NCBI RefSeq assembly: GCF_024734075.1
Contig: NZ_CP102850.1
Span: 3,162,001-3,226,000, forward strand
Origin: Gordonia mangrovi
GTDB taxonomy: Bacteria > Actinomycetota > Actinomycetes > Mycobacteriales > Mycobacteriaceae
Reading direction: 5' to 3'
Length of the DNA: 64,000 nt
Notes under the pieces: generated by a model
Database searches by the model: none
Seen by the model: the letters and a program-made list of their open reading frames with translations, nothing else
Told to the model about the DNA's origin: nothing
Position numbers and translations under genes: made by a program
Shown here: positions 1-7,290 of the stretch, in pieces
Position numbering within the stretch: the stretch's first letter is position 1
Layout of the letters: every line of letters starts with the position of its first letter

Positions 1-234
1 GCCGTAGCCCGGGAGGGTGTCGTCGGAGTGTGTCCAGGCCACGTCGGGTTCGCGCTCGTAGCCACGAAGCCGTCCGGCAGAGTACTCCTCGTGTGTGTCG
101 TCCGGGGTGCCGATCGCCAGTACCGCGCCGACCACCGCGACCATCGCGACGACGAGGATCAGGGTGACCGTGCCCATGCCGAAGGGTAGGCGCCGTGCGA
201 GACCGGACATCGTGGAGCGGGCGGGCATGGCCAT
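1..234 (-). CDS. Membrane-anchored or secreted protein, N-terminal part only
   Basis: The gene runs off the left edge; about 78 N-terminal codons are present. After a short basic stretch (LARRLPFG) there is one hydrophobic segment (TVTLILVVAMVAVVGAVL, about residues 22-39), then a polar region containing YEREPDVAWTH. This is an uncleaved signal anchor or signal peptide with an extracytoplasmic body. The motif after the anchor resembles the start of actinobacterial PQQ-like beta-propeller proteins, but too little is present to assign a family. It lies just downstream of the AraC gene on the same strand, and ATG at 234 gives an 8-bp gap. A second in-frame ATG lies at 228. Confidence 0.55.
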   Translation of the reverse strand, partial: MAMPARSTMSGLARRLPFGMGTVTLILVVAMVAVVGAVLAIGTPDDTHEEYSAGRLRGYEREPDVAWTHSDDTLPGYG

Positions 235-241
235 CAGTGAA

Positions 242-1213
242 TCATGTGGCACGCGCCGACGGTTCGCTGCCGTCGCGCGGCCGTGCAGCGCGGAACGCCG
301 CCGGGCTCATCCCGCGGTGACGTTTGAACGCGGCGCTGAAGGCGAATGGGGTGCCGTAGCCCACCCGACGGGCGACGGCACTCAGCGACAGCGCGCGGTC
401 GGCCAGCAGGTCCGCGGCGACCGACATGCGCCAGGCGGTCAGATACGCCATCGGGGGCTCACCGACGAGGTCGGTGAACCGGCGAGCCAACACCGCACGC
501 GACACGCCCGTGGCCGCGGCCAGGGAACCCACCGTCCACGGCTGTTCGATGTCGTTGTGTAGCAACCGAAGAGCATGTCCCACCACGGGATCGGAGTGCG
601 CGCGATACCACTGTGTCGCGTGCATTCGGCCGGACTCCATCGATTGGCGCAGGCCGGTGATGAGCAGCAGGTCGAGCAGCCGATTCAGTACGGCCTCCTG
701 GGCGGGTGAATCACGCACGATCTCGTCCTCCATCAAGCCCACCAGGGGATGCTCCGGCATCGGTACGACGGTGCACCGGTCGAGCGCGTCCAGCAGGCCT
801 TGACTGACCTCGCCGGTCGCGTACGTGCCGATCAACATGATGGCGTCGGCGGCCTCGTCGTCGTTGCAGTTGCCCCACGACCGCACCCCGAAGCACATGT
901 CCTCGGCCACGCTGTGGGTACCGGTCGGGTCGAAACAGTCGCCGTGGGCGTCGATCCGGGCCACCCAGTCCGTGCCCGGTTGTTCGCCGAACGTGTACGG
1001 GTGCGTGCCACGCGCGAGAGCGACGTCGCCAGGAGCCACGGTGTGCGTGGTTCCGTCGTCGTAGGTGAGGACGGCGCTACCCCGGGCCACGGTGACCACC
1101 GTGAGTGGTGCGGTGTCCTCGATCCGGATCGACCACGGCGATCGCATCACCATCCGCAGCATCATCGGACTCTGTGCACGTGGTCCGTTGAGCAGGCTTC
1201 CCAGCGCATCCAT
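242..1213 (-). CDS. AraC-family transcriptional regulator (cupin sensor type)
   Basis: A 323-residue regulator. The N-terminal half is a cupin-like ligand domain (TVVTVARGSAVLTYDDG, then VAPGDVALARG) of the type found in AraC proteins that control adjacent oxidoreductases. The C-terminal 100 residues hold the paired helix-turn-helix (WTVGSLAAATGVSRAVLARRF, then LSLSAVARRVGYGTPFAFSAAF and the closing GMSPAAFR). ATG at 1213 (MDALGSLL) is preferred to a far-upstream ATG at 1318 because the extra 35 residues would cover the start of the divergent NmrA-like gene. It is divergent from that gene with about 90 bp between them, so it probably controls it. Confidence 0.88.
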   Translation of the reverse strand: MDALGSLLNGPRAQSPMMLRMVMRSPWSIRIEDTAPLTVVTVARGSAVLTYDDGTTHTVAPGDVALARGTHPYTFGEQPGTDWVARIDAHGDCFDPTGTHSVAEDMCFGVRSWGNCNDDEAADAIMLIGTYATGEVSQGLLDALDRCTVVPMPEHPLVGLMEDEIVRDSPAQEAVLNRLLDLLLITGLRQSMESGRMHATQWYRAHSDPVVGHALRLLHNDIEQPWTVGSLAAATGVSRAVLARRFTDLVGEPPMAYLTAWRMSVAADLLADRALSLSAVARRVGYGTPFAFSAAFKRHRGMSPAAFRAARPRDGSEPSARAT

Positions 1214-1303
1214 GGTTCGAATGCTACGCCATCGAGACGAACGCGTATGGAATTGAGCGAAACGGCCATGGATCGTCTCACTCGGACAGGGTGAACTGAG
1301 GGC

Positions 1304-2164
1304 ATGACAATTCAGCACACACCTTCAGAAACAACCAAGCCCGTCCTGGTGATCGGCGCGACCGGCAAGGTCGGTCGGCGAGTCGCGGACCTGCTCGACG
1401 CCCGTGGTGTCGATGTTCGGCGCGCCAGCCGATCGAGCGCGACCCGGTTCGACTGGACCGACCGCACCACCTGGGCCCCGGCACTCGACGGAGCGGGGCC
1501 GGTCTACATCTCGTATCAGCCCGACCTGATCGTCCCCGGCGCCGTCGACGACGTCGCCGAACTCGTCCGACTCGCAGAGTCGGCGGGCGTCACGCGACTG
1601 GTGTTGCTCGCCGGTCGGGGCGAACCCGAGGCCGACGCGGCCGGGCGCGTCGTGCACGCGAGCGCCATCGATGCCACGGTCCTCTCGTGTGCCTGGTTCG
1701 ACCAGAACTTCTCCGAGGGAGGGTTCGCACCCGAGATCGCCATGGGCTCACTCACCCTGCCGGTGGGTGCGGTCGGCGAACCGTTCATCGACGCCGAGGA
1801 CATCGCCGCGGTCGCGGTCGTCGCGCTGCTCGACCGGACCGCGGATGTGAACCCGCACGCCGGCCGGACCTACGACCTCACCGGGCCCCGCCTGCTGACC
1901 TTCGCCGAAGCGGCGGCAGAGATCGGCCGAGCGCGCGGAGTCGACCTCGCCGCCGCCGAGGTCACCCTCGAGGAGTATCGACAGATGTTGTCGCAGTACG
2001 GTCTTGCATCGTCTGATATCGATCTCCTGGTGGCCCTGTTCGGTACCTTGTTCGACGGCCGCAACAGTCGCATCTCCGGCGATGTCGAGCGTGTGCTGGG
2101 TCGTCCGGCCCGTGACTTCGCAGATTTCGTGAACACCGATATGGCGCAAAAGGTCTCGCAATGA
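1304..2164 (+). CDS. NmrA-like NAD(P)-binding protein
   Basis: 286 residues. A Rossmann start VLVIGATGKVGRRVADLL carries the GxxGxxG motif of the NmrA/atypical SDR group. Later segments (VTRLVLLAGRGEPEADAAGRV, RTYDLTGPRLLTFAEAAAEIG) match the ergot-alkaloid-synthesis AgnR/YbjT-like subgroup, which binds NAD(P) and acts as reductase or redox sensor. No classical Tyr-x-x-x-Lys pair is visible, as is usual here. It is divergent from the AraC regulator and its stop overlaps the next start (ATGA), so it is cotranscribed with the DUF1772 gene. The substrate cannot be read from sequence. Confidence 0.85.
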   Translation: MTIQHTPSETTKPVLVIGATGKVGRRVADLLDARGVDVRRASRSSATRFDWTDRTTWAPALDGAGPVYISYQPDLIVPGAVDDVAELVRLAESAGVTRLVLLAGRGEPEADAAGRVVHASAIDATVLSCAWFDQNFSEGGFAPEIAMGSLTLPVGAVGEPFIDAEDIAAVAVVALLDRTADVNPHAGRTYDLTGPRLLTFAEAAAEIGRARGVDLAAAEVTLEEYRQMLSQYGLASSDIDLLVALFGTLFDGRNSRISGDVERVLGRPARDFADFVNTDMAQKVSQ

Positions 2165-2643
2165 GCGCGTTGCGCGATGTGCTCCTGGTTCTCACCGTCG
2201 TGACCTCGGGTCTGAGCGCAGGCCTGCTGGCGACGTTCGCCTACGCGGTTATGCCGGGAATGAGGCGAGCGTCACCGCTGTCCTCCGTCGCTGTGATGCA
2301 ACGGATCAATGTGGCGATCATCAATCCGCTGTTCGCGGTCATCTTCTTTGGTCCGTTGCTATTCGGGGGCCTCGGAATCGTGTTCTGGTGGGATGAGCCG
2401 CTGCGCTGGTGGTTGGTGGCGGGAGTCGGTCTGACCGTTGCTGCAGTCGCGATCACCATGGTCGTGAACGTGCCGTTGAACAATCGCCTCGCCGCAGCAG
2501 GAACCGTCGCGGACGGCGACGCACCCGTGGTCTGGACGCAGTTCGCCCGACCGTGGGTGCGCTGGAACATCATCCGTGCCGTGGTGGCGACAGCGGGATT
2601 CGTCGTCATCGTGGTCGGTTTGGTGCAGATCTCCGGTCAGTAG
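2161..2643 (+). CDS. DUF1772 / anthrone oxygenase-like membrane protein
   Basis: 160 residues with four hydrophobic segments (around residues 5-30, 52-75, 82-103 and 135-157) and the conserved NVPLNNRL motif before the last pair. This is the DUF1772 family, whose fungal members oxidise anthrones. Bacterial members often sit beside NmrA-type or AraC genes and have no firm function. It overlaps the NmrA-like gene by 4 bp (ATGA), indicating translational coupling, and overlaps the convergent VOC gene by 7 bp at the 3' end. Confidence 0.82.
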   Translation: MSALRDVLLVLTVVTSGLSAGLLATFAYAVMPGMRRASPLSSVAVMQRINVAIINPLFAVIFFGPLLFGGLGIVFWWDEPLRWWLVAGVGLTVAAVAITMVVNVPLNNRLAAAGTVADGDAPVVWTQFARPWVRWNIIRAVVATAGFVVIVVGLVQISGQ

Positions 2644-3977
2644 AGCTGACCCAGATAGAACTCGGCGCCCTGATCGTCGGCGCAGAAGGCCATCACACCG
2701 TAGGGCTGCGCGTCGGGTTCGGTGATCACCCGGCCCCCACCCGCGCGGACGCGCGCTATCGCCGTGTCGATGTCGGCGACATTCCACATCGGCACCGCGA
2801 TCGACGTGGCCGAGCCGCCGGCGATCCCGATCTGAGGATGCACGTCGTCGACCTCCCAGCCGTCGTCGACACGCCCGGCGTGGAACTCCCACCCGAGCAC
2901 AGCGCCGTAGAAGGCGCGGAACCGGGCGCTCGACGGCGTCTGCACGGTCAGATACGACATCTCGCCGTGACCGCGGGGATGCTGATCCGTCCGCGTCGCC
3001 CCGGGGGCGGGGACGTGCACCGAGAACGCCACGCCCTGATCGTCGACGGCGTCGAGCACTCGCGCCCCGTCGCCCACTTCATCGACGTGGTCGGCCGCGC
3101 TACCGCCCGCGGCCCGGATCGCGGCGCGCGCGGTCTCGAAATCGTCGACCGCGTACACGCAGAAGAGCGTGTTCGAACCGTATCCACCGGCATCCGAGAT
3201 GCCCAGGCGGTGGCCGAGATTGGTGACCTGTCGGGACGGCGGATCGTATTCCCAACCCAGCACCGCGCCGTAGAACACGGCCGCGCGCGCAGCATCGGGC
3301 GTCTGCAGCGACATGTAGACGATGTCACCGCGTCGGATGCGGTTCGCGTCGGCAGCCGAGCCCACCGCCGACGGCCCGGTGATCATCCAGCGATGCCCGA
3401 ACGGATCGACGATCGTCCCGGTGCGGTGTCCGTAGCCCTCGTACGGTTCGCGCGTCACCGCTGCCCCACCACGTTCGGCGGCCGCGACGGCAGCGTCGGC
3501 GTCGTCGACGGCCAGCATCAGACTGACCGACACCTGTCCGGCCTGCGGTCCGCGCAGGCCCAGGTCGGGGAACTCGTCGGCGAGATAGACGGCGCCCCCG
3601 CCGATCTCGAGTTCCGCGTGGCCGAGGCTGCCGTCGTCCATGATGATCGGCTCACCGCGCAGGCGTGCGCCGAGATGCGCGACGTACCAGTCGAGGGCGG
3701 CCCGTCCGTCTGCCACGGTAAGATAGGGGAGCGCACCCGGTCGCTCGACGGCGGGTTCCTCGGCCTGGATCGGTGCGTTCAATTCGGTGGCGGTACTCAT
3801 GAGAACTCCTTCGGGAAGGGTCGCGCCGCGTTCGAGTCGGTCCCGGAGTCGTCGGGCGAACTCGGGGTCGGGTGCGACGGGGTCGGTCCAGCCCGGGGAG
3901 TCGGCGGCCCGCAGGGCGACGAACGGGTCCGGCGGCGGTGTGCTTGTGCCGCGGTCGGTGCTGTTGTACTCGCTCAT
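2637..3977 (-). CDS. Triple VOC-domain protein coupled to an ECF sigma factor
   Basis: 446 residues. About 59 leader residues precede three vicinal-oxygen-chelate modules starting near residues 76 (LPYLTVADGRAALDWY), 208 (GDIVYMSLQTPDAARAAVFY) and 330 (GEMSYLTVQTPSSARFRAFY). VOC proteins include glyoxalases, dioxygenases and resistance binding proteins, and several are sensors or effectors linked to ECF sigma factors. ATG at 3977 overlaps the sigma stop (ATGA). An internal ATG at 3800 (residue 60) has AAGGAG five bases upstream, so a shorter product is possible. The leader (DPEFARRLRDRLERG) is amphipathic and resembles short anti-sigma-like leaders. The leader's function is inferred only. Confidence 0.85.
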   Translation of the reverse strand: MSEYNSTDRGTSTPPPDPFVALRAADSPGWTDPVAPDPEFARRLRDRLERGATLPEGVLMSTATELNAPIQAEEPAVERPGALPYLTVADGRAALDWYVAHLGARLRGEPIIMDDGSLGHAELEIGGGAVYLADEFPDLGLRGPQAGQVSVSLMLAVDDADAAVAAAERGGAAVTREPYEGYGHRTGTIVDPFGHRWMITGPSAVGSAADANRIRRGDIVYMSLQTPDAARAAVFYGAVLGWEYDPPSRQVTNLGHRLGISDAGGYGSNTLFCVYAVDDFETARAAIRAAGGSAADHVDEVGDGARVLDAVDDQGVAFSVHVPAPGATRTDQHPRGHGEMSYLTVQTPSSARFRAFYGAVLGWEFHAGRVDDGWEVDDVHPQIGIAGGSATSIAVPMWNVADIDTAIARVRAGGGRVITEPDAQPYGVMAFCADDQGAEFYLGQLY

Positions 3978-4525
3978 GCGTGACCTCCTCTCCGCGAGCC
4001 GGTGGGTCCGGATCGGGTGTCGGTATCCGGATAGGCCGCGCGGAAGGCCCGCTTGGCCCGGGTGAGCAGCGCTTCGGTGGCCCCGACGGTGCGCTCGAGC
4101 AGTGCCGCGCAGTCGCCGACCGGCAGATCGTCGACGTAGCGCAGGGTCAGCACCGCGCGATGAGTCGGGGACAGGGTGGCGAGGGTGTGGTGGGCGACCA
4201 TCCGGTCCAGATGCGCGTCCCACTCGTCGTCACCGCGCTCCGGCACCTCCTCCACCGGGTCCGGCGTGCGTTGCATCCGCCGCCAGTGGTCGGCCAGTTT
4301 GTGCCGGGCAACGCCGATCAGCCATGGAGTCGTCGGCCGCGCCGCACGGTCGCGACGCACGGTGTCCATGGCCGCGAGGAAGGTCTCCGAGGTGAGGTCC
4401 TCGGCCACCCGCTGATCGGCGCATCGCCGCAGCAGGTAGCCGTACACGGCCGGCAGTGCATCGTCGTACACCGCCAGCAATGCGGATGCCCCGCCGTCGG
4501 GCGAGCCCTGTTGTTCGCCGCTCAC
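3974..4525 (-). CDS. ECF-type RNA polymerase sigma factor
   Basis: 183 residues with the two ECF domains. Region 2 lies near residues 15-85 (VAEDLTSETFLAAMDTV, WLIGVARHKLADHWRR) and region 4 near residues 110-165 (LSPTHRAVLTLRYVDDLPVGDCAALL, then EALLTRAKRAFR). It would direct RNA polymerase to a small stress or effector regulon. It is upstream of the triple-VOC gene with a 4-bp overlap, so the two are a coupled sigma/partner pair. The start is GTG at 4525. No separate membrane anti-sigma gene is present, which fits groups controlled by a soluble partner. Confidence 0.9.
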   Translation of the reverse strand: MSGEQQGSPDGGASALLAVYDDALPAVYGYLLRRCADQRVAEDLTSETFLAAMDTVRRDRAARPTTPWLIGVARHKLADHWRRMQRTPDPVEEVPERGDDEWDAHLDRMVAHHTLATLSPTHRAVLTLRYVDDLPVGDCAALLERTVGATEALLTRAKRAFRAAYPDTDTRSGPTGSRRGGHA

Positions 4526-4670
4526 ACCTTCATCGTCGTCCGCGGGCGGCCAAACCCGACGCCTGATCGCGGAAATTCTTCTGCTGATCGGGCGAGGGGC
4601 GACGCGGCGAACGCCGGTGCTGCCGGGTCGCGCGGGTCCGTTCGGTTCACGCCGGCCGACCGCACCCGCG

Positions 4671-5528
4671 TCAGTTGTCCGACCGAGCCGACGCCGCGAC
4701 CACGCCGTCCGCGACGGCCTGAGGTTGATCGAGCGAGACGAAGGTGCGTGCGTGCGGCACCTCGATGAACCGCGCGTCGCCGAAGACGTCCGCGAAGCGG
4801 CGGCCGTGCTCGAGGGTGAAGCACCGATCGCTGGTACCCCACACCATGGTCACCGGCACCTGGACCCGCGACATCCGTGGCGTGACCGCTGCGAGGTCGG
4901 CGGGATCGATCTCGTGCAGGAATGCGATGAGGTCGTCGCGGATGCGTGCGTCGGTGCGCAGCGGTTCGAACACCGACCGGGTCAGGCCGGGGTCGGGATC
5001 GGTGACGAGCAGACCGACGCCGAGCGACGAATGCCGCAGCGTGCGCCACCGCATCGTCTCCATCAGCGGCTTGAGGAGCAGTCGTTGTCGCAGTAGCGCA
5101 AACACCAGCTGAAATGGTTGTGGCGGAAAAAGGTCGAACGCATCGCAATTGGTGAACACCAGCGCGCCGACGAAACCCGGGTCGTCATCGAGCGCGAATT
5201 GGCTGATTGCCCCACCGGTGTCGTTGGCCACCAACGTGGCATCGGCCAGGCCGAGTCGGTCGACGAACTCGCGGAGCAGCCGCGCCGCACCGCGTGGACT
5301 CCGATCCGCAGACGGGCCCCACGGGATGTGATGCGACCCGAGCGGCATCGTCGGCGCATAGCTGCGGTATCCCCGCTCCGCCAGGATCTCGGCCACCGGC
5401 TGCCACAGCCGATGGTCGACGGCGACGCCGTGCATGAACACGATCGGCGGGTGCGCACTCTTGTCGGGGCCGTACGTCGTGTATTCGACGGTGCCGGAGG
5501 GAAGCGTGATTGTCGAGGTCGTGGTCAT
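4671..5528 (-). CDS. Alpha/beta-fold hydrolase (haloalkane dehalogenase-like)
   Basis: 285 residues with the alpha/beta hydrolase order: the oxyanion strand PIVFMHGVAVDHRLW near residue 30, the nucleophile elbow LVANDTGGAISQFAL with Asp in the nucleophile position near residue 105, and the C-terminal catalytic His in IEVPHARTFVSLDQP. Asp as nucleophile places it with the haloalkane dehalogenase/epoxide hydrolase-like branch rather than serine esterases. The substrate is unknown. It is divergent from the TetR gene at 5601, with 72 bp between the starts holding repeated TATGAAAGT. ATG at 5528 (MTTTSTIT) is chosen over one 15 codons upstream that would invade this control region. Confidence 0.85.
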   Translation of the reverse strand: MTTTSTITLPSGTVEYTTYGPDKSAHPPIVFMHGVAVDHRLWQPVAEILAERGYRSYAPTMPLGSHHIPWGPSADRSPRGAARLLREFVDRLGLADATLVANDTGGAISQFALDDDPGFVGALVFTNCDAFDLFPPQPFQLVFALLRQRLLLKPLMETMRWRTLRHSSLGVGLLVTDPDPGLTRSVFEPLRTDARIRDDLIAFLHEIDPADLAAVTPRMSRVQVPVTMVWGTSDRCFTLEHGRRFADVFGDARFIEVPHARTFVSLDQPQAVADGVVAASARSDN

Positions 5529-5577
5529 GATGGTGGGGCCTCTCGCATAGGCTGATATCTCACTTACGAACACTCGG

Positions 5578-5608
5578 TATGAAAGTTACGTGCAGGCTGT
5601 ATGAAAGT
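5578..5608. promoter_or_regulatory. Candidate TetR operator, direct repeat TATGAAAGT
   Basis: TATGAAAGT occurs at 5578-5586 and again at 5600-5608, 22 bp apart. The first copy also pairs imperfectly with ACTTACGAAC just upstream. The sites sit between the divergent hydrolase and TetR genes, and the second copy covers the TetR start codon, as expected of an autorepressor. Assignment to this TetR protein is inference from position. Confidence 0.45.
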
Positions 5609-6203
5609 CAATCGTCGTACGCAGGCGGAACGAACAGAGGCGACTCGCTCGGCGTTGATCGCCGCGGGGCGAAGCCTGTTCGGTGAACACGGCTACGCCG
5701 CTGTCGGCACCCAGGCCATCGTGGCGGCCGCAGGTGTGACCCGCGGTGCGCTCTACCACCAGTTCGACGACAAGAAGGGTCTGTTCGCCGCGGTCTACGA
5801 CCAGGTTGAACAGGACATCACCACGGAGGTGGCCGACCGGGTCGGAGATCTGGCCGTCGCTGATCCGTTGGCTGCACTGAAGGCCGGGGTGCGGGTCTTT
5901 CTGGACCGGGTGACCGACCCGGCGGTGCACATGATCTCGCTGGTGGATGCGCCGTCAGTGCTGGGGTGGAGCGAGTGGCGGGCCCGGGGCGAGGAGTTCG
6001 GCTTCGCGCTGATCGAGGGCATACTGCAGGCCGCCATTGCGGTTGGGCAGATCGACGACCAGCCGGTGCGCCCGATCGCGCACGTCGCCATCGGGGCGCT
6101 CGATGAATCCGCGTTGTATGTTGCCGCCGCCGATGACAAGGACACCGCCACCGCAGAGGTCCTCGTCGTGCTCGATCGGATCATCGACTCGTTCCGACGC
6201 TGA
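5601..6203 (+). CDS. TetR-family regulator
   Basis: 200 residues. The N-terminal TetR DNA-binding domain is clear (RSALIAAGRSLFGEHGYAAVGTQAIVAAAGVTRGALYHQFDDKKGLFAAVY, about residues 15-65). The remainder is a helical ligand and dimer domain with VLGWSEWRARGEEFG, typical of the AcrR-like TetR_C_33 type. It is divergent from the alpha/beta hydrolase and most likely represses it and itself through the TATGAAAGT repeat. The effector is unknown. Confidence 0.9.
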   Translation: MKVNRRTQAERTEATRSALIAAGRSLFGEHGYAAVGTQAIVAAAGVTRGALYHQFDDKKGLFAAVYDQVEQDITTEVADRVGDLAVADPLAALKAGVRVFLDRVTDPAVHMISLVDAPSVLGWSEWRARGEEFGFALIEGILQAAIAVGQIDDQPVRPIAHVAIGALDESALYVAAADDKDTATAEVLVVLDRIIDSFRR

Positions 6204-6288
6204 GCTGTGTCCCGGCGCTGAGCTGTGTCGCCGCCCTGGCGATGCGGATACCGATGACTTCTGCGGACGCGGCCGGTCAGTATGGAAC

Positions 6289-7047
6289 ATGGCCACCGCG
6301 ACGATTTCCTCCATGCTCCTGTCCAGCGACGACCCGAAGCGCCTCGCGCGCTGGTATGCCGCCGTCTTCGAGGCCGAGATCCAGACCGACCCGGATGCGC
6401 CGGGCTACGAGATCATGGAACTCGACGGGTTCCACATCATGTTCGACCAGCGCGACGACGTGTCGGGCCGCAACGTCGGGGGTGCCCGCCAGATCCTGAA
6501 CGTGGAGGTCGACGACCCGGTCGCCACGGCCGCCCGGATCGATGCGAGCGGCGCCGAGTGGATCAGCCCGCTCGAGGACAAAGGTGGCGGCAGCTACTTC
6601 GGCACCCTCACCGACCCGGACGGCAACTGGCTGCAGATCGTCCGGATCTCCGACGAACTCGAGGCGCAGATGAGCGCGCCGACGTCGGCGTACAGCAGTT
6701 TCGCGGTCTGCGACCTCGACGCCGCGGCGACGTTCTACCGCGATGTGCTCGGGATGCGGGTTCTGCGCCTGGAGATGGGGGTGCTGGGCGTGCGCATCAA
6801 CCGCACCACCACGGTGCTGGTCTACCCGAAGCCCGACCACCGGCCGGCCGGGTTCACTGTCCTCAACATCCCCGTCCCTGACCTGGAACAGGCGGTCGAT
6901 GATCTCGTCGCCCGAGGTGTCGAGTTCCTGCGATACGACCACTTCGAGCACGACGAGCGGGGGATAGCGCGAGGCGGCGACGACGGGCCAGACCTCGCCT
7001 GGTTCGCCGATCCGTCCGGAAACGTGCTCGCCCTGCAGCAGAAATAG
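6289..7047 (+). CDS. Two-domain VOC (glyoxalase-like) protein
   Basis: 252 residues made of two VOC modules, about 1-125 (SMLLSSDDPKRLARWYAAVF to DPDGNWLQIVRI) and 130-252 (SSFAVCDLDAAATFYRDVLGMRVL to FADPSGNVLALQQK). Each ends with the usual D-P-x-G-N-x-L strand. Paired VOC modules form a metal site of glyoxalase or dioxygenase type, or a drug-binding protein, and the reaction cannot be assigned. ATG at 6289 begins the first strand directly; a longer upstream reading into the TetR gene is not needed. It lies 85 bp after the TetR stop and may share its control. Confidence 0.8.
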   Translation: MATATISSMLLSSDDPKRLARWYAAVFEAEIQTDPDAPGYEIMELDGFHIMFDQRDDVSGRNVGGARQILNVEVDDPVATAARIDASGAEWISPLEDKGGGSYFGTLTDPDGNWLQIVRISDELEAQMSAPTSAYSSFAVCDLDAAATFYRDVLGMRVLRLEMGVLGVRINRTTTVLVYPKPDHRPAGFTVLNIPVPDLEQAVDDLVARGVEFLRYDHFEHDERGIARGGDDGPDLAWFADPSGNVLALQQK

Positions 7048-7060
7048 GCTTTTCAGCAGT

Positions 7061-7079
7061 ACGTTCGCTCTCGGCGTAC
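7061..7079 (+). promoter_or_regulatory. ClgR-like binding site upstream of clpC
   Basis: An imperfect palindrome, AGTAC flanking TTCGC-N5-GCG-TACT, lies about 220 bp before the clpC start. It fits the actinobacterial ClgR consensus (CGC-Y-N-A-N-R-GCG core) with one mismatch. ClgR activates clp genes in corynebacteria and mycobacteria. The match was made by eye. Confidence 0.4.
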
Positions 7080-7193
7080 TGGGCCCGGAACACACCGTCG
7101 ACGTGCGCGGTTGTACATGCAGAACCCCCGCCATGACCATTTCGTGAATGATCTGCGACCGGCGTTAACTGTAGCTGCACCTGAAGCGACCAC

Positions 7194-7199
7194 TAGAGT
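7194..7199 (+). promoter_or_regulatory. Possible clpC promoter -10 element
   Basis: TAGAGT, a TANNNT-type -10, lies about 90 bp before the clpC start in the only AT-richer stretch of the leader. No convincing -35 was found at standard spacing, which is common in this group. The clpC ribosome site is GAGGGAGAACA directly before ATG at 7291. Confidence 0.25.
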
Positions 7200-7290
7200 G
7201 GAAGCAGGCTGGTCGTCACCCATGACACCGCTGCAGTCGACGCCGCTGTGGTCACCGACGGCCGGGGCGCTAGCAACGTGAGGGAGAACA

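Noticed and set aside
2409..3983. A 524-codon open frame on the plus strand opposite the triple-VOC gene
   Set aside because: Composition is Arg/Gly/Asp-rich with no domain; the VOC gene on the other strand is clearly real.
3978..4223. N-terminal extension of the VOC protein upstream of 3977
   Set aside because: It would run through the sigma-factor gene; ATG at 3977 overlaps the sigma stop in the usual coupled way.
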